From Pantoea sp. Ap-967 (GTDB lineage Bacteria > Pseudomonadota > Gammaproteobacteria > Pseudomonadales > Pseudomonadaceae), in the NCBI RefSeq assembly GCF_011752565.1, contig NZ_VWXK01000026.1, positions 25,562 through 89,561 of the forward strand: 64,000 nt of DNA. The letters run 5' to 3'. Made by a program: the position numbers and the translations under genes. Shown piece after piece: positions 1-12,915 of the stretch (positions are counted from its first letter, which is position 1; every line of letters starts with the position of its first letter). Under the pieces are notes generated by a model, which saw nothing but the letters and a program-made list of their open reading frames with translations, ran no database searches and was not told where the DNA came from.

Positions 1-602
1 AATCGGTGCGCCACCAGGCGGTGATCCTCGGCGAAGACCTGGGCACGGTGCCCGAGGGCCTGCGCGAGCAGCTGGCGGCCAACGCCGTGCTGGGCATGCG
101 CGTGCTGCCCTTCGAGCAAACCCAGCCCGGCCACTTCAAGCCGATTCTCGACTGGCCAGACAACGCCCTGGCCACCACCGGCACCCACGACCTGGCGCCG
201 CTGGCCGGCTGGCTGCAGAGCCGCGACATCGACTGGAGCCACCGCTTGCAACTGATCGACGCTGCCACCGAGCTGCACTGGCGCCACGAGCGGCAGCGGG
301 AAAGCGAGGGGCTGCGCCGCACCCTGGAGGCCAACTACGGCCCGCAAGCAGACAACGACGCCGTGATCGATGCGGCCATCCGCTACGTCGGCCACACCCG
401 CGCGCCGCTGGTGCTGATCCCGCTGGAAGACCTGCTGGGCAGCGACGAGCAACCCAACCTGCCCGGCACCACCAGCGGCCACCCGAACTGGCGCCGGCGC
501 TTTGCCACGCCGGTGCGCGAACTGCTCGACGATGAGCACGCCGCCCGGCGCCTGGAGCTGCTGGCCCAGGCCCGTGAACAAGCCTGGGAGCGCGACCGAT
601 GA
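1..602 (+). CDS. malQ: 4-alpha-glucanotransferase (amylomaltase), C-terminal part
   Basis: Only the last ~200 residues are inside the window; the reading frame is open from the left edge, so the gene starts upstream. The GH77 signatures GEDLGTVP and TGTHDLAPLAGW are visible; the first holds a catalytic-region Asp and the second lies in the substrate loop. The enzyme transfers alpha-1,4-glucan chains between maltodextrins in the cytoplasm, recycling short chains made by debranching. Its stop overlaps the treY start as ATGA (599-602), so the two are translationally coupled in one trehalose/glycogen operon. Family assignment is firm; the N-terminus cannot be seen. Confidence 0.93.
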   Translation, partial: SVRHQAVILGEDLGTVPEGLREQLAANAVLGMRVLPFEQTQPGHFKPILDWPDNALATTGTHDLAPLAGWLQSRDIDWSHRLQLIDAATELHWRHERQRESEGLRRTLEANYGPQADNDAVIDAAIRYVGHTRAPLVLIPLEDLLGSDEQPNLPGTTSGHPNWRRRFATPVRELLDDEHAARRLELLAQAREQAWERDR

Positions 603-3373
603 AAGCCCTGAGCGCAACCCTGCGCCTGCAGTTTCACAGCGACTTCACCCTGGACGATGCGGTGCCGCTGGTGCCGTATTTCGCCCAGCTGGGCATCAGC
701 CACCTGTACGCCTCGCCAATCCTCAAGGCCCGGGCCGGCTCGCGCCATGGCTACGATGTGGTCGACCCAACGTGCGTGAACCCCGAGCTGGGCGGAGAAG
801 CTGCACTGGAGCGGCTGGTGGCCGCCCTGCGCCAGCACGGCATGGGGTTGCTCCTCGATACCGTGTCCAACCACATGGCCGTGGGCGGCGCCGACAACCC
901 TTGGTGGCAGAACCTGTTGGCCTGGGGCAGGCGCAGCCCCTATGCCGAATTCTTCGACATCCAGTGGCATTCCAGCGACCCGCTGCTGGCCGGCCAGCTG
1001 CTGTTGCCGTTCCTGGGCAGCGACTATGGCGCGGCGTTGAAGAACGGCGAAATTCCCTTGCAGTTCGACGCGCAGCAGGGCCTGCTGCAAGTCGCCCACC
1101 ACGATCACCGCTTTCCGATCTGCCCCCAGGACTACGGCTGGATCCTGGCGCAAAGCCCGGAGCCTGCACTGAACACCCTGGCCGAACACTTCACCGCCCT
1201 GGCCGAGGCCACCGACCCGCTGGCCAGCGCCTTGCCCTTGCACGCCGAACTGGCGCGCCTGGTGCGCGAAGGCGCCGACCTGCAAGCGGCCCTGCTGGCC
1301 TTCGACAGCCGCACGGAGGCCGGCTTCAAACGCCTGCACCTGCTGCTTGAACGCCAAACCTACCGCCTGGCTAGCTGGCGCACCGCCGCCGACGACATCA
1401 ACTGGCGGCGCTTTTTCGACATCAACGAACTGGGTGGGCTGCGGGTAGAGCGCGCAGTGGTGTTCGAGGCCACCCATGCCAAGCTGTTCGCCTTGATCGA
1501 GCGCGGCCTGGTCGATGGCCTGCGCATTGACCATATCGATGGCCTGGCCGACCCGCGTGGCTACTGCCGCAAGCTGCGCCGCCGGGTCGACAGCCTGCTT
1601 GCCCGGCGCCCACTGCACGCGGCGCTGGAGCACTTCCCGATCTACGTCGAGAAGATCCTCGGCGTTGACGAGCACCTGCACCGCGACTGGCTCACCGACG
1701 GCACCACCGGCTACGAGTTCATGAACCAGGTGTCGTTGCTGCAGCACGACCCCGCCGGCGAAGCGCCGCTGACCGAGCTGTGGAGCACAGTCAGCGAACG
1801 CCCCGCGTTCACCGAGGAAGTGCGCCAGGCCCGGCACCTGGTACTCACTGCCAGCCTGGCCGGCGATTGCGAGTCGGTCGCCCAGGCCCTGCTGCAAGTG
1901 GCCCGCGACGACCTGATGACCCGCGACCTGACCCTCGGCGCCATCCGCCGCGCGTTGCAGGCCCTGGTTGCGCACTACCCGGTGTACCGCACCTACTTCA
2001 ACGCCTGCGGCCGCCCGGCCGAGGACGAGCATTTCTTCCAGCAGGCCCTGGCCAATGCCCGCCAGGACCTGGCCGAAGCCGACTGGCCGCTGCTGGAGCA
2101 ACTCGAACGCTGGCTGGGCGGCCAGCCCTGGCGCCAGCTGCCGCCGGGCCGCCCGCGCAAGCACCTGCGCCACGCCTGCGTGCGCTTTCAACAGCTCACC
2201 GCGCCCAGCGCCGCCAAGGCCGTGGAAGACACCGCTTTCTACCGCTCGGCGCGGCTGCTGTCGCGCAACGATGTGGGCTTCGAGGCCGAGCGTTTCAGCG
2301 CCAGCCCCGCGCACTTTCACAACGAAGCCCAACGCCGCCTGCGCGACTTCCCAGACAACCTGCTGGCCACCGCCACCCACGACCACAAGCGCGGCGAAGA
2401 TACCCGCGCGCGCCTGGCCGTGCTGAGCGAACGTGGCCCGTGGTTCGCCAGCCGTGTGGGGCATTGGCGCGAACTGGCCGCACCGCTGCGCGAAAGCCTG
2501 GACGATGGCCCGGCGCCCAGCCCCGGCGACGAGCTGCTGCTGTTGCAGACACTGCTCGGCAGCTGGCCGCTGAACCTCGACTCGCGCGACGACAATGGCC
2601 TGCGCCAGTACGCCGAGCGCATTCGCCAATGGCAGCAGAAGGCCCTGCGCGAGGCCAAGCTGCGCAGCAGCTGGAACGCACCAAACGATGCCTATGAAGC
2701 CGCGTGCGCGGCCTATGTCGACGGCCTGCTGCTGGACCGGGAAAACCAGCAACTGCGCCAGTCACTGGCCGATGCCGTGCAGCTGATCGCCTGCTCCGGT
2801 GCCCTCAACGGGCTGGTGCAGACGCTGCTGCGCATGACCGTGCCCGGCGTGCCCGACCTGTACCAGGGCAACGAGTACTGGGATTTCAGCCTGGTCGACC
2901 CGGACAACCGCCGCCCCGTGGACTACGCTTGCAGGCGTCGTACGCTGGACGCTGCCACGCCCCCTGGCGAGCTGCTGGCGCACTGGCGCGATGGCCGCAT
3001 CAAGCAGGCGCTTGTGGCCCGCGTGCTGGATTGCCGCCAGGCCCACGCCGAGCTGTTTCGCCGCGGCGCCTACCTGCCCCTGAACGTGCAGGGCCGGCAT
3101 GCCGAACAGGTCATCGCCTTCGCCCGCCTGGGTGACGGCGAGCGCGCCATCGTCGTAGCCCCGCGCCTGGCCAGCAGCCTGCTGGGCAGCGCAACCGAAC
3201 CGTTGATCCCGGCACAGAACTGGGACGATACACGGGTGATCTTGCCGTTTGCCTTGTCGCCTGCCACTTGGACTGGACTTTTCGGCGGCGCCGCTGTCAG
3301 CCCTACAAGGGAGCTGCCACTGAGCGCCGTATTGGCGGATTTTCCAGTCAACCTGTTGATTGAACATGCCTAG
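599..3373 (+). CDS. treY: maltooligosyltrehalose synthase (TreY)
   Basis: A GH13 protein of 924 residues, the usual TreY size. It isomerises the reducing-end alpha-1,4 bond of maltodextrins to alpha-1,1, giving maltooligosyl-trehalose, which TreZ then cleaves to trehalose. Visible signs are the N-terminal barrel start (YFAQLGISHLYASPILKARA, then GSRHGYDVVDP), the nucleophile region GLRIDHIDGLADPRG around residues 305-320, and the C-terminal VPGVPDLYQGNEYWDFSLVDPDNRR typical of TreY, from about residue 750. The start overlaps the malQ stop (ATGA). A DUF2934 gene follows after 17 nt, probably in the same transcript. treZ is not in the window and is presumably upstream of malQ. Confidence 0.95.
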   Translation: MKALSATLRLQFHSDFTLDDAVPLVPYFAQLGISHLYASPILKARAGSRHGYDVVDPTCVNPELGGEAALERLVAALRQHGMGLLLDTVSNHMAVGGADNPWWQNLLAWGRRSPYAEFFDIQWHSSDPLLAGQLLLPFLGSDYGAALKNGEIPLQFDAQQGLLQVAHHDHRFPICPQDYGWILAQSPEPALNTLAEHFTALAEATDPLASALPLHAELARLVREGADLQAALLAFDSRTEAGFKRLHLLLERQTYRLASWRTAADDINWRRFFDINELGGLRVERAVVFEATHAKLFALIERGLVDGLRIDHIDGLADPRGYCRKLRRRVDSLLARRPLHAALEHFPIYVEKILGVDEHLHRDWLTDGTTGYEFMNQVSLLQHDPAGEAPLTELWSTVSERPAFTEEVRQARHLVLTASLAGDCESVAQALLQVARDDLMTRDLTLGAIRRALQALVAHYPVYRTYFNACGRPAEDEHFFQQALANARQDLAEADWPLLEQLERWLGGQPWRQLPPGRPRKHLRHACVRFQQLTAPSAAKAVEDTAFYRSARLLSRNDVGFEAERFSASPAHFHNEAQRRLRDFPDNLLATATHDHKRGEDTRARLAVLSERGPWFASRVGHWRELAAPLRESLDDGPAPSPGDELLLLQTLLGSWPLNLDSRDDNGLRQYAERIRQWQQKALREAKLRSSWNAPNDAYEAACAAYVDGLLLDRENQQLRQSLADAVQLIACSGALNGLVQTLLRMTVPGVPDLYQGNEYWDFSLVDPDNRRPVDYACRRRTLDAATPPGELLAHWRDGRIKQALVARVLDCRQAHAELFRRGAYLPLNVQGRHAEQVIAFARLGDGERAIVVAPRLASSLLGSATEPLIPAQNWDDTRVILPFALSPATWTGLFGGAAVSPTRELPLSAVLADFPVNLLIEHA

Positions 3374-3390
3374 CATTCAGGAGCGTCGAG

Positions 3391-3654
3391 ATGAGTGTCG
3401 ATGAAAAACGAGTACGCGAATTCGCCTACCAGATCTGGGAGTCGGAGGGTAAGCCACAGGGACAGGAAGACCGCCATTGGGACATGGCCCGCAAGTTGGC
3501 CGAAGCCGAAGCCCTGGCACCCAAGGCCGAGCCACGCAAGCGCGCGGCAGCCAAGCCCAAGGCGCCAGCCGAGCCCAAGGTGACGGCCCTGCCAGCGGCC
3601 AAGGCGCCGGCTGCCAAGAAGCCTCGGGCAGTGAAAAAGCCCACCGCTGGCTAA
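3391..3654 (+). CDS. DUF2934 domain-containing small protein
   Basis: A small 87-residue protein in two parts. Residues 1-40 match the DUF2934 pattern (R..AY..WE.EG.P.G....HW..A..). The rest is a low-complexity Ala/Lys/Pro tail (KAPAAKKPRAVKKP) resembling histone-H1-like or nucleic-acid-binding tails. A ribosome site (GGAGCG) lies just before the ATG. It sits 17 nt after treY and is probably co-transcribed. DUF2934 genes are often found among trehalose/glycogen genes in Pseudomonas, but the function is unknown. The basic tail suggests binding to DNA, RNA or polyanions; this is inference. Confidence 0.85.
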   Translation: MSVDEKRVREFAYQIWESEGKPQGQEDRHWDMARKLAEAEALAPKAEPRKRAAAKPKAPAEPKVTALPAAKAPAAKKPRAVKKPTAG

Positions 3655-3663
3655 CGCCTGTAG

Positions 3664-3746
3664 CGGCCCTTTCGCGGGGCAAGCCCGCTCCTACAGGCCC
3701 ATCACGATCCCTGTGCAGGAGCGGGCTTGCCCCGCGAAGAGGCCGG
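3664..3746. repeat. REP pair (inverted) between DUF2934 gene and glgX
   Basis: Two REP units face each other: GGCCCTTTCGCGGGGCAAGC on the left and its complement-like copy ending GCGAAGAGGCCG on the right, about 20 nt apart. The core and its flanks (GCTCCTACAGG) match the abundant intergenic REP of P. putida. The pair could form a long hairpin and separate treY transcription from glgX. Confidence 0.85.
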
Positions 3747-3792
3747 TACATGTTTCCCCACCCCCCATCCACAAGGCCATTCGAGGATTGCC

Positions 3793-5946
3793 ATGAGCCC
3801 GCGCACCCCAAAGAAAACCCGCTCCGTTGCCCCATCGCGCATTCGTGAAGGCCTGCCCTTCCCGCTCGGCGCCACCTGGGACGGCCTGGGCGTGAACTTT
3901 GCCCTGTTCTCGGCCAATGCCACCAAGGTTGAGCTGTGCCTGTTCGACTCCACGGGCGAGCAGGAACTCGAACGCATCGAGCTGCCCGAATACACCGACG
4001 AGATCTACCACGGCTACCTGCCCGACGCCCACCCCGGGCTGGTCTACGGCTACCGTGTGTACGGCCCCTACGAGCCGGCAAACGGCCATCGCTTCAACCC
4101 CAACAAACTGCTGATCGACCCCTACGCCAAGCAGCTGGTCGGCAGCCTGAAGTGGTCTGAAGCGCTGTTTGGCTACACCATCGGCCACCCCGACGGCGAC
4201 CTATCGTTCGACGAGCGCGACAGCGCGCCCTTCGTGCCCAAGTGCAAGGTGATCGACCCGGCCTTCACCTGGGGCCGCGACCAGCCAGTGCAGGTGCCGT
4301 GGGAGCGCACCATCATCTACGAAGCCCACACCCGCGGCATCAGCATGCGCCACCCGGCGGTGCCGGAAAAACTGCGCGGCACCTTCGCCGGCCTTGCCAA
4401 TGACGAGCTGCTGAAGCACATCAAGGAGCTGGGCGTATCGAGCATCGAGCTGCTGCCCATCCACGCCTTCGTCAACGACCAGCACCTGCTGGAAAAGGGC
4501 CTGAACAACTACTGGGGTTACAACAGCATCGCCTTCTTCGCGCCGCACCCACGCTACCTTGCCAGCGGCAAGATCGCCGAGTTCAAGGAGATGGTGGCGC
4601 ACCTGCACGACGCAGGCCTGGAGGTGATTCTGGATGTGGTCTACAACCACACCGCCGAAGGCAACGAGCGCGGCCCCACCCTGTCGATGCGCGGCATCGA
4701 CAACGCCTCGTACTACCGCCTGATGCCCGACGACAAGCGCTTCTACATCAACGATTCGGGCACCGGCAACACCCTCGACCTGAGCCACCCCAGGGTGCTG
4801 CAACTGGTGACCGACTCGCTGCGCTACTGGGCCGGCGAAATGCGCGTGGACGGTTTCCGCTTCGACCTCGCCACCATCCTGGGCCGTTACCACGACGGCT
4901 ACAGCGAACGCCACGGCTTCCTCGTGGCCTGCCGCCAAGACCCCATGCTCAGCCAGGTGAAACTGATCGCCGAACCCTGGGACTGCGGCCCCGGGGGTTA
5001 CCAGGTGGGCAACTTCGCGCCAGGCTGGGCGGAATGGAACGACCGCTTCCGCGACACCACGCGGGCGTTCTGGAAAGGTGACGAAGGCCAGCTGGCCGAC
5101 TTCGCCGCACGCCTGACCGCCTCGGGCGACCTGTTCAACAACCGTGGCCGGCGGCCCTATTCGTCGGTCAATTTCATCACCGCCCACGACGGCTTCACCC
5201 TGCGCGACCTGGTGTCGTACAACAGCAAGCACAACGAGGACAACGACGAGAACAACCAGGACGGCACCGACAACAACCTGTCGTGGAACTGTGGCGTGGA
5301 AGGCCCCACCGACGACCCGCAGGTCAACGCCCTGCGCATGCGCCAGATGCGCAACTACTTCGCAACCTTGCTGCTGGCCCAGGGCACGCCGATGATCGTT
5401 GCCGGCGACGAATTCAGCCGCACCCAGCATGGCAACAACAACGCCTACTGCCAGGACAGCGAAATCGGCTGGGTGAACTGGGACCTGGACCAGCAAGGCG
5501 AGGAGCTGCTGGCCTTCGTCAAGCGCCTGACCCGCCTGCGCCTGGCCTACCCGGTGCTGCGCCGCTCGCGTTTTCTGGTGGGCGACTACAACGAGGCAAT
5601 CGGCGTCAAGGACGTGACCTGGCTGGCGCCCGATGGCAGCGAGATGAGCGTGGAGCAGTGGGAAGACCCGCACGGGCGCTGCCTGGGCATGCTGATCGAT
5701 GGCCGCGCCCAGGAAAGCGGCATTGCCCGGCCTGGTGCGGAGGCCACCATGCTGCTGATCGTCAATGCACACCATGACGTGGTGCCGTTCCAGTTGCCTG
5801 CAGTGCCTGAAGGGGACTACTGGAGCTGCCTGGTCGACACCGACCGGCCAGAACTGCGCAAGCCGCAACACCTGCAGTTCGACAGCACCTTCGAGGTCAA
5901 GGGCCGCTCGCTGTTGCTGATGGTGCTGCAGCGCGAGGAAGACTGA
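3793..5946 (+). CDS. glgX: glycogen debranching enzyme GlgX
   Basis: A GH13 isoamylase-type enzyme that hydrolyses alpha-1,6 branches of glycogen limit dextrins. The frame is open further upstream, but the ATG at 3793 has a ribosome site (GAGGATT) and yields 717 residues beginning MSPRTPKK, the family length. Motifs: an N-terminal CBM48 (GATWDGLGVNFALFSANA), the barrel motif DVVYNHTAEG, nucleophile motif DGFRFDLA (~residue 355), acid region IAEPWDCG (~395) and ITAHDGFTLRDLVSYN with the transition-state Asp. It stands after a REP pair, so may have its own promoter. Linear dextrins released here feed MalQ and TreY. Confidence 0.95.
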   Translation: MSPRTPKKTRSVAPSRIREGLPFPLGATWDGLGVNFALFSANATKVELCLFDSTGEQELERIELPEYTDEIYHGYLPDAHPGLVYGYRVYGPYEPANGHRFNPNKLLIDPYAKQLVGSLKWSEALFGYTIGHPDGDLSFDERDSAPFVPKCKVIDPAFTWGRDQPVQVPWERTIIYEAHTRGISMRHPAVPEKLRGTFAGLANDELLKHIKELGVSSIELLPIHAFVNDQHLLEKGLNNYWGYNSIAFFAPHPRYLASGKIAEFKEMVAHLHDAGLEVILDVVYNHTAEGNERGPTLSMRGIDNASYYRLMPDDKRFYINDSGTGNTLDLSHPRVLQLVTDSLRYWAGEMRVDGFRFDLATILGRYHDGYSERHGFLVACRQDPMLSQVKLIAEPWDCGPGGYQVGNFAPGWAEWNDRFRDTTRAFWKGDEGQLADFAARLTASGDLFNNRGRRPYSSVNFITAHDGFTLRDLVSYNSKHNEDNDENNQDGTDNNLSWNCGVEGPTDDPQVNALRMRQMRNYFATLLLAQGTPMIVAGDEFSRTQHGNNNAYCQDSEIGWVNWDLDQQGEELLAFVKRLTRLRLAYPVLRRSRFLVGDYNEAIGVKDVTWLAPDGSEMSVEQWEDPHGRCLGMLIDGRAQESGIARPGAEATMLLIVNAHHDVVPFQLPAVPEGDYWSCLVDTDRPELRKPQHLQFDSTFEVKGRSLLLMVLQREED

Positions 5947-6309
5947 GGCAGCGCCCGCCCTGCGGCCCCCTGGCGGCAGGTGCGGCTCTAGCAACGATTC
6001 GGCATAGCGCCAGGCCAGTAAAGAACCATACCCGCTATGCCCGAGTCGATTGCCGGGGAAATCAAGCAGTTAACCTGCAATACAGGTTTTGCACATGGCT
6101 TTCACACATTCTTGACGCAAGCGCCGCCGTCTCCTTAGCTGAACACTACCACTTGCAGTTAACACTCATGCCGGGCCTCTAGCTCGCGCCTTTGCACGCG
6201 CGCCTGAAGCGTGGCGTGCTGGTTTGGGTCGCCCTCTGTTTTTGCCGTACAGCTCGTGACAACAGGCCAGATCCTTGGCTGTACAACAAGAAAACTGAGG
6301 AGATCCGCC
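5947..6309. other. intergenic region with small repeats, no gene seen
   Basis: No convincing ORF lies in this 363-nt stretch. Two small signals stand out: a perfect 6-bp inverted repeat with a 5-bp spacer, AACCTG-N5-CAGGTT (6072-6088), and a direct repeat GCAGTTAAC at 6066-6074 and 6155-6163. They could be regulator sites for the downstream outer-membrane gene; no clear sigma-70 promoter was found. Confidence 0.4.
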
Positions 6310-7128
6310 ATGAATACCCACTCGAATCCGTTGCGTTTCGACCGTATTTTCTACGCGGTTTCCACGTCGATGCTTCTGGCAACCCCGGTGGAAACCTTTG
6401 CCTCGGAACTACAAGAACCCGCCACCTACCCCAGTGCCCAGCAACAGCCGGCCATGGTGCTGCGCAGCGGCACCTTCGTGGGCCACGACAACCTGCAGGG
6501 CCCGATCGAAGTGCCCCGTGCGCAGGTAGCCGACATGCAGCGCAACGCCATCAACCTCAGCGGCGAGAGCCAAGGCGCGTACTGGAGCCTGACCCACACC
6601 CAGGGCTGGCACCTGGACGCCACGGCCACCGGCTCGCAACTCGATGGCGGCAACGCACAGGGGCGCTATGACAGCCGTACCACGACCTTTTCGGTGGAGG
6701 GCGGTTTCCCCATCCACCTCACTGACAACTGGGTGATCGAGCCCCAGGCGCAGTTGGTGAACCAGCGTTTCTACCCCGGCAGCCAGGTGCCGGCGGCAAC
6801 CGCGCAGGCCTTCGACAACCAGCCCAGCTGGAGCGGCCGGGTGGGTGCGCGGTTGTCGGGGCGCTACGATGTCAACGGCATGCCGATCGAGCCCTATGTA
6901 CGCACCAACGTGTGGTACGACTTCAGCAATGCCGATGAGGTGAAGTTGGACCAGGTCGACAAGATTTCCAGCTCGCGGTATTCGACCACGGTGGAACTGG
7001 GGCTGGGGTTGGTGGCGCGGGTGACGCCTTCGGTGGCGCTGTTCGTCAGTGCCGACTACAGCAGTGATGTGGATGACAACGACATCAACGGGTTGATTGC
7101 CAGCCTTGGCATCCGCATGCGCTGGTAG
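6310..7128 (+). CDS. outer-membrane beta-barrel (autotransporter-type C-terminal domain) protein
   Basis: The ATG at 6310 follows GAGGAGATC, a strong ribosome site, giving 272 residues. The N-terminus (MNTHSNPLRFDRIFYAVSTS...FAS) has a short hydrophobic stretch that may be a signal sequence. The rest alternates polar and hydrophobic residues in strand-like segments (WVIEPQAQLVNQRF, IEPYVRTNVWYDF, SVALFVSADYS) and ends in an aromatic, IRMRW, like C-terminal beta-barrel strands of outer-membrane proteins. It resembles the barrel of autotransporters without a long passenger. Role unknown. It converges on glgB across a REP pair and need not belong to the glycogen system. Confidence 0.75.
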   Translation: MNTHSNPLRFDRIFYAVSTSMLLATPVETFASELQEPATYPSAQQQPAMVLRSGTFVGHDNLQGPIEVPRAQVADMQRNAINLSGESQGAYWSLTHTQGWHLDATATGSQLDGGNAQGRYDSRTTTFSVEGGFPIHLTDNWVIEPQAQLVNQRFYPGSQVPAATAQAFDNQPSWSGRVGARLSGRYDVNGMPIEPYVRTNVWYDFSNADEVKLDQVDKISSSRYSTTVELGLGLVARVTPSVALFVSADYSSDVDDNDINGLIASLGIRMRW

Positions 7129-7133
7129 GCCTT

Positions 7134-7220
7134 TGTAGGAGCGGGCTTGCCCCGCGAAGCAGGCGGCGCGGTGCGTGGCACCGGCTGCGCCGGTGTTCGC
7201 GGGGCAAGCCCGCTCCTACA
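7134..7220. repeat. REP pair between convergent genes
   Basis: TGTAGGAGCGGGCTTGCCCC at the left is mirrored by GGGGCAAGCCCGCTCCTACA at the right, with a GC-rich loop holding a second small hairpin (GGCACCGGCTGCGCCGGTG). It fills the whole gap between the outer-membrane gene and glgB and could act as a bidirectional terminator. Confidence 0.85.
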
Positions 7221-7221
7221 A

Positions 7222-9428
7222 TTAGGCCGGCTTCATCACCAACACCCCCAGCGGCGGCAGGTTCAGCGCCAGCGACAACGGCTGCCCATGGCTGGCCACG
7301 TCCTCACTCTGCACCGCCCCTAGGTTGCCAACGTTGGACCCGGCATACAACTCGGCATCACTGTTGAGCATTTCCTCCCAGCGTTCCCCGAACGGCACGC
7401 CAATCCGGTAGCCCTCACGCGGCACCGGGGTGAAGTTGGCCACCACCAGCAACGGCTCACCCTGGCTGCTCCAGCGCAACCAGGCATACACGCTGTTGTG
7501 CGCGTCATCGCCAATCAGCCACTGGAAGCCCTGGGGCTGGCAGTCCTGCTCGTGCAGCGCCGGCAGCTCCCGGTACAGCCGGTTGAGGTCACCTACCAGG
7601 CGCTGCACGCCCTGGTGCTCGGGGTACTGCAGCAGGTACCAGTCCAGCTGCTGGTCATGGTTCCACTCGCGCCACTGGCCGAACTCACAGCCCATGAACA
7701 GCAGCTTCTTGCCCGGGTGGGTCCACATGAAGGTCAGGTAGGCGCGCAGGTTGGCGAATTTCTGCCAGCGGTCGCCGGGCATCTTGTCGATCAGCGAGTG
7801 CTTGCCGTGCACCACCTCGTCGTGGGAAATCGGCAGGATGAAATGCTCGGAATAGGCGTAGATCAGCCCGAAGCTCATCTCGTTGTGGTGATAGGTCCGG
7901 TGCACCGGGTCGTTCTGGATGTAGTGCAGGGTGTCGTGCATCCAGCCCATGTTCCACTTGTAGGCAAAGCCCAGCCCGCCCTGCTGGATCGGCTGGCTGA
8001 CACCGGGCCAGGCCGTGGATTCCTCGGCGATGATCAGCGCGCCTGGCGCCTCGTGGGCCGCAATGCCGTTGAGGTGGCGAATGAAGTCGATGGCCTCCAG
8101 GTTCTCGCGCCCACCGTGGCGGTTGGGCACCCACTCGCCGGCCTTGCGCGAGTAATCGCGGTAGAGCATCGACGCCACCGCATCGACGCGCAGGCCATCG
8201 ATATGGAAATGCTTGAGCCAGTGCAACGCCGAAGCCAGCATGAAGCCGCGCACCTCGTTGCGCCCCAGGTTGTAGATCAGCGTGTTCCAGTCCTGGTGGT
8301 AGCCTTCCAGCGGGTTGTCGTACTCATACAGCGCGGTGCCGTCGAAGCGGGCCAGGCCATGCTCGTCGGTGGGGAAATGCGCGGGCACCCAGTCCAGAAT
8401 CACGCCGATGCCACCCTGGTGGCAGGCATCGACGAACGCGGCGAAGTCCTCGGCGCTGCCGTAGCGCGAAGTGGGCGCGAACAGCGACAGCGGCTGGTAA
8501 CCCCAGGAGCCGCCAAACGGGTGCTCCATGATCGGCAGCAGCTCGATGTGGGTGAAGCCCAGCTGCTGCACGTAAGGCACCAGGCGCTCGGCCAATTCGC
8601 GCCAGTTGTAGAAGCGCGCGACCTCACCCAGCTCGTCGAGCTCGCATTGCCAGGAGCCTGGGTGCAGTTCATAGATCGACAGCGGCGCGCTGTAGGCATG
8701 GCGTTGGGCGCGTTGCTCCATCCACTGCTGGTCGTGCCAGGCATGGCTCAGTGCGCCGGCCACCTTGGAGGCTGTGCTGGGTGGCAACTCGGTGGCACGG
8801 GCCAGGGGGTCGGCCTTGAGCGGCAGCACGCCGTCCTTGCCCAGCACCTCGAACTTGTAGGTTTCGCCCACGCCCAGGCGCGGCAGGAACAGCTCCCACA
8901 CCCCGGCGCTGTGGCGCAGGCGCATGGGGTGGCGGCGGCCATCCCAGTTGTTGAAATCGCCCACCACCGACACCCGCCGGGCGTTCGGCGCCCACACCGA
9001 GAAGCACACGCCGTCGACGCCATCGACCTGAATCGGCTGCGCGCCGAAACGCCCGGACAAGTCACGGTGGTTGCCTTCGGCGAACAGGTAGAGGTCCATG
9101 TCGCCCAGTTGCGGGCCGAAGCTGTACGGGTCTTCGGTCACCTGCTCGCCCCCGGCCCAGCCAATGTGCAGCCGGTAGGGGTGCGCCTCATCCAGGTGCG
9201 CAGTGAACAGCCCTGGCAGGCTGCCCTGCGCCATGTCGGCCAGCACCCGGCCATCGTCGCGCGCCAGCACACGTACATTCAACGCGCCGGGCAGGAAGGC
9301 GCGAAGCTGCAGGCCGCCGTGGCCATCCGCGTGGGGACCCAGCACGGCAAAAGGGTCGGCGTGCTCGGCGCGGGCCAGGGCATCCAGGTCCCGTTGCCGA
9401 AGGCCGCCGTTTTCACGCGTTGTAACGT

Positions 9429-9432
<4 letters not shown>
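7222..9432 (-). CDS. glgB: 1,4-alpha-glucan branching enzyme GlgB
   Basis: A GH13 branching enzyme of 736 residues with the long two-CBM48 N-terminus (first DALARAEHADPFAVLGPH, second GVCFSVWAPNARRVSVVGDF). Catalytic landmarks: nucleophile motif DGLRVDAVASMLYRDY (~415), acid/base motif IIAEESTAWPG (~465) and ISHDEVVHGKHS (~530). It cuts alpha-1,4 chains and re-attaches them as alpha-1,6 branches. Its ATG overlaps the treS stop (ATGA, 9429-9432), so it is translationally coupled to treS and follows glgE in one reverse operon. That arrangement is the GlgE route: trehalose to maltose to maltose-1-phosphate to branched alpha-glucan. Confidence 0.96.
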
Positions 9433-12749
<3,317 letters not shown>

Positions 12750-12786
12750 GGGTGACTCCTTTCAGATCTCGGTACAGCACGGCCCC

Positions 12787-12901
12787 GGTAGGAGCGAGCG
12801 CAGCTCGCGATGGGCTGCAAGGCAGCCCCGGCAACACGGGCTGCGAAGCTGAAACCCTGGGGCCGCCAGGCGCCCCATCGCGAGCTACGCTCGCTCCTAC
12901 C
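12787..12901. repeat. inverted REP pair of the GAGCGAGC type
   Basis: GGTAGGAGCGAGCGCAGCTC (12787 onward) is mirrored by GAGCTACGCTCGCTCCTACC (ending 12901). This second REP flavour (core GCTCGC) differs from the GCGGGCTTGCCC type and recurs at 22965, 41532, 47084 and 49063. It lies inside the glgE-treS operon gap and may lower read-through or stabilise the upstream mRNA. Confidence 0.8.
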
Positions 12902-12915
12902 AGGTTGCGGTGGTT

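Noticed and set aside
383..2752. 789-residue reverse ORF opposite malQ-treY
   Set aside because: Antisense shadow in GC-rich DNA; low-complexity Ala/Gly/Gln sequence with no motif, while treY on the other strand is unambiguous.
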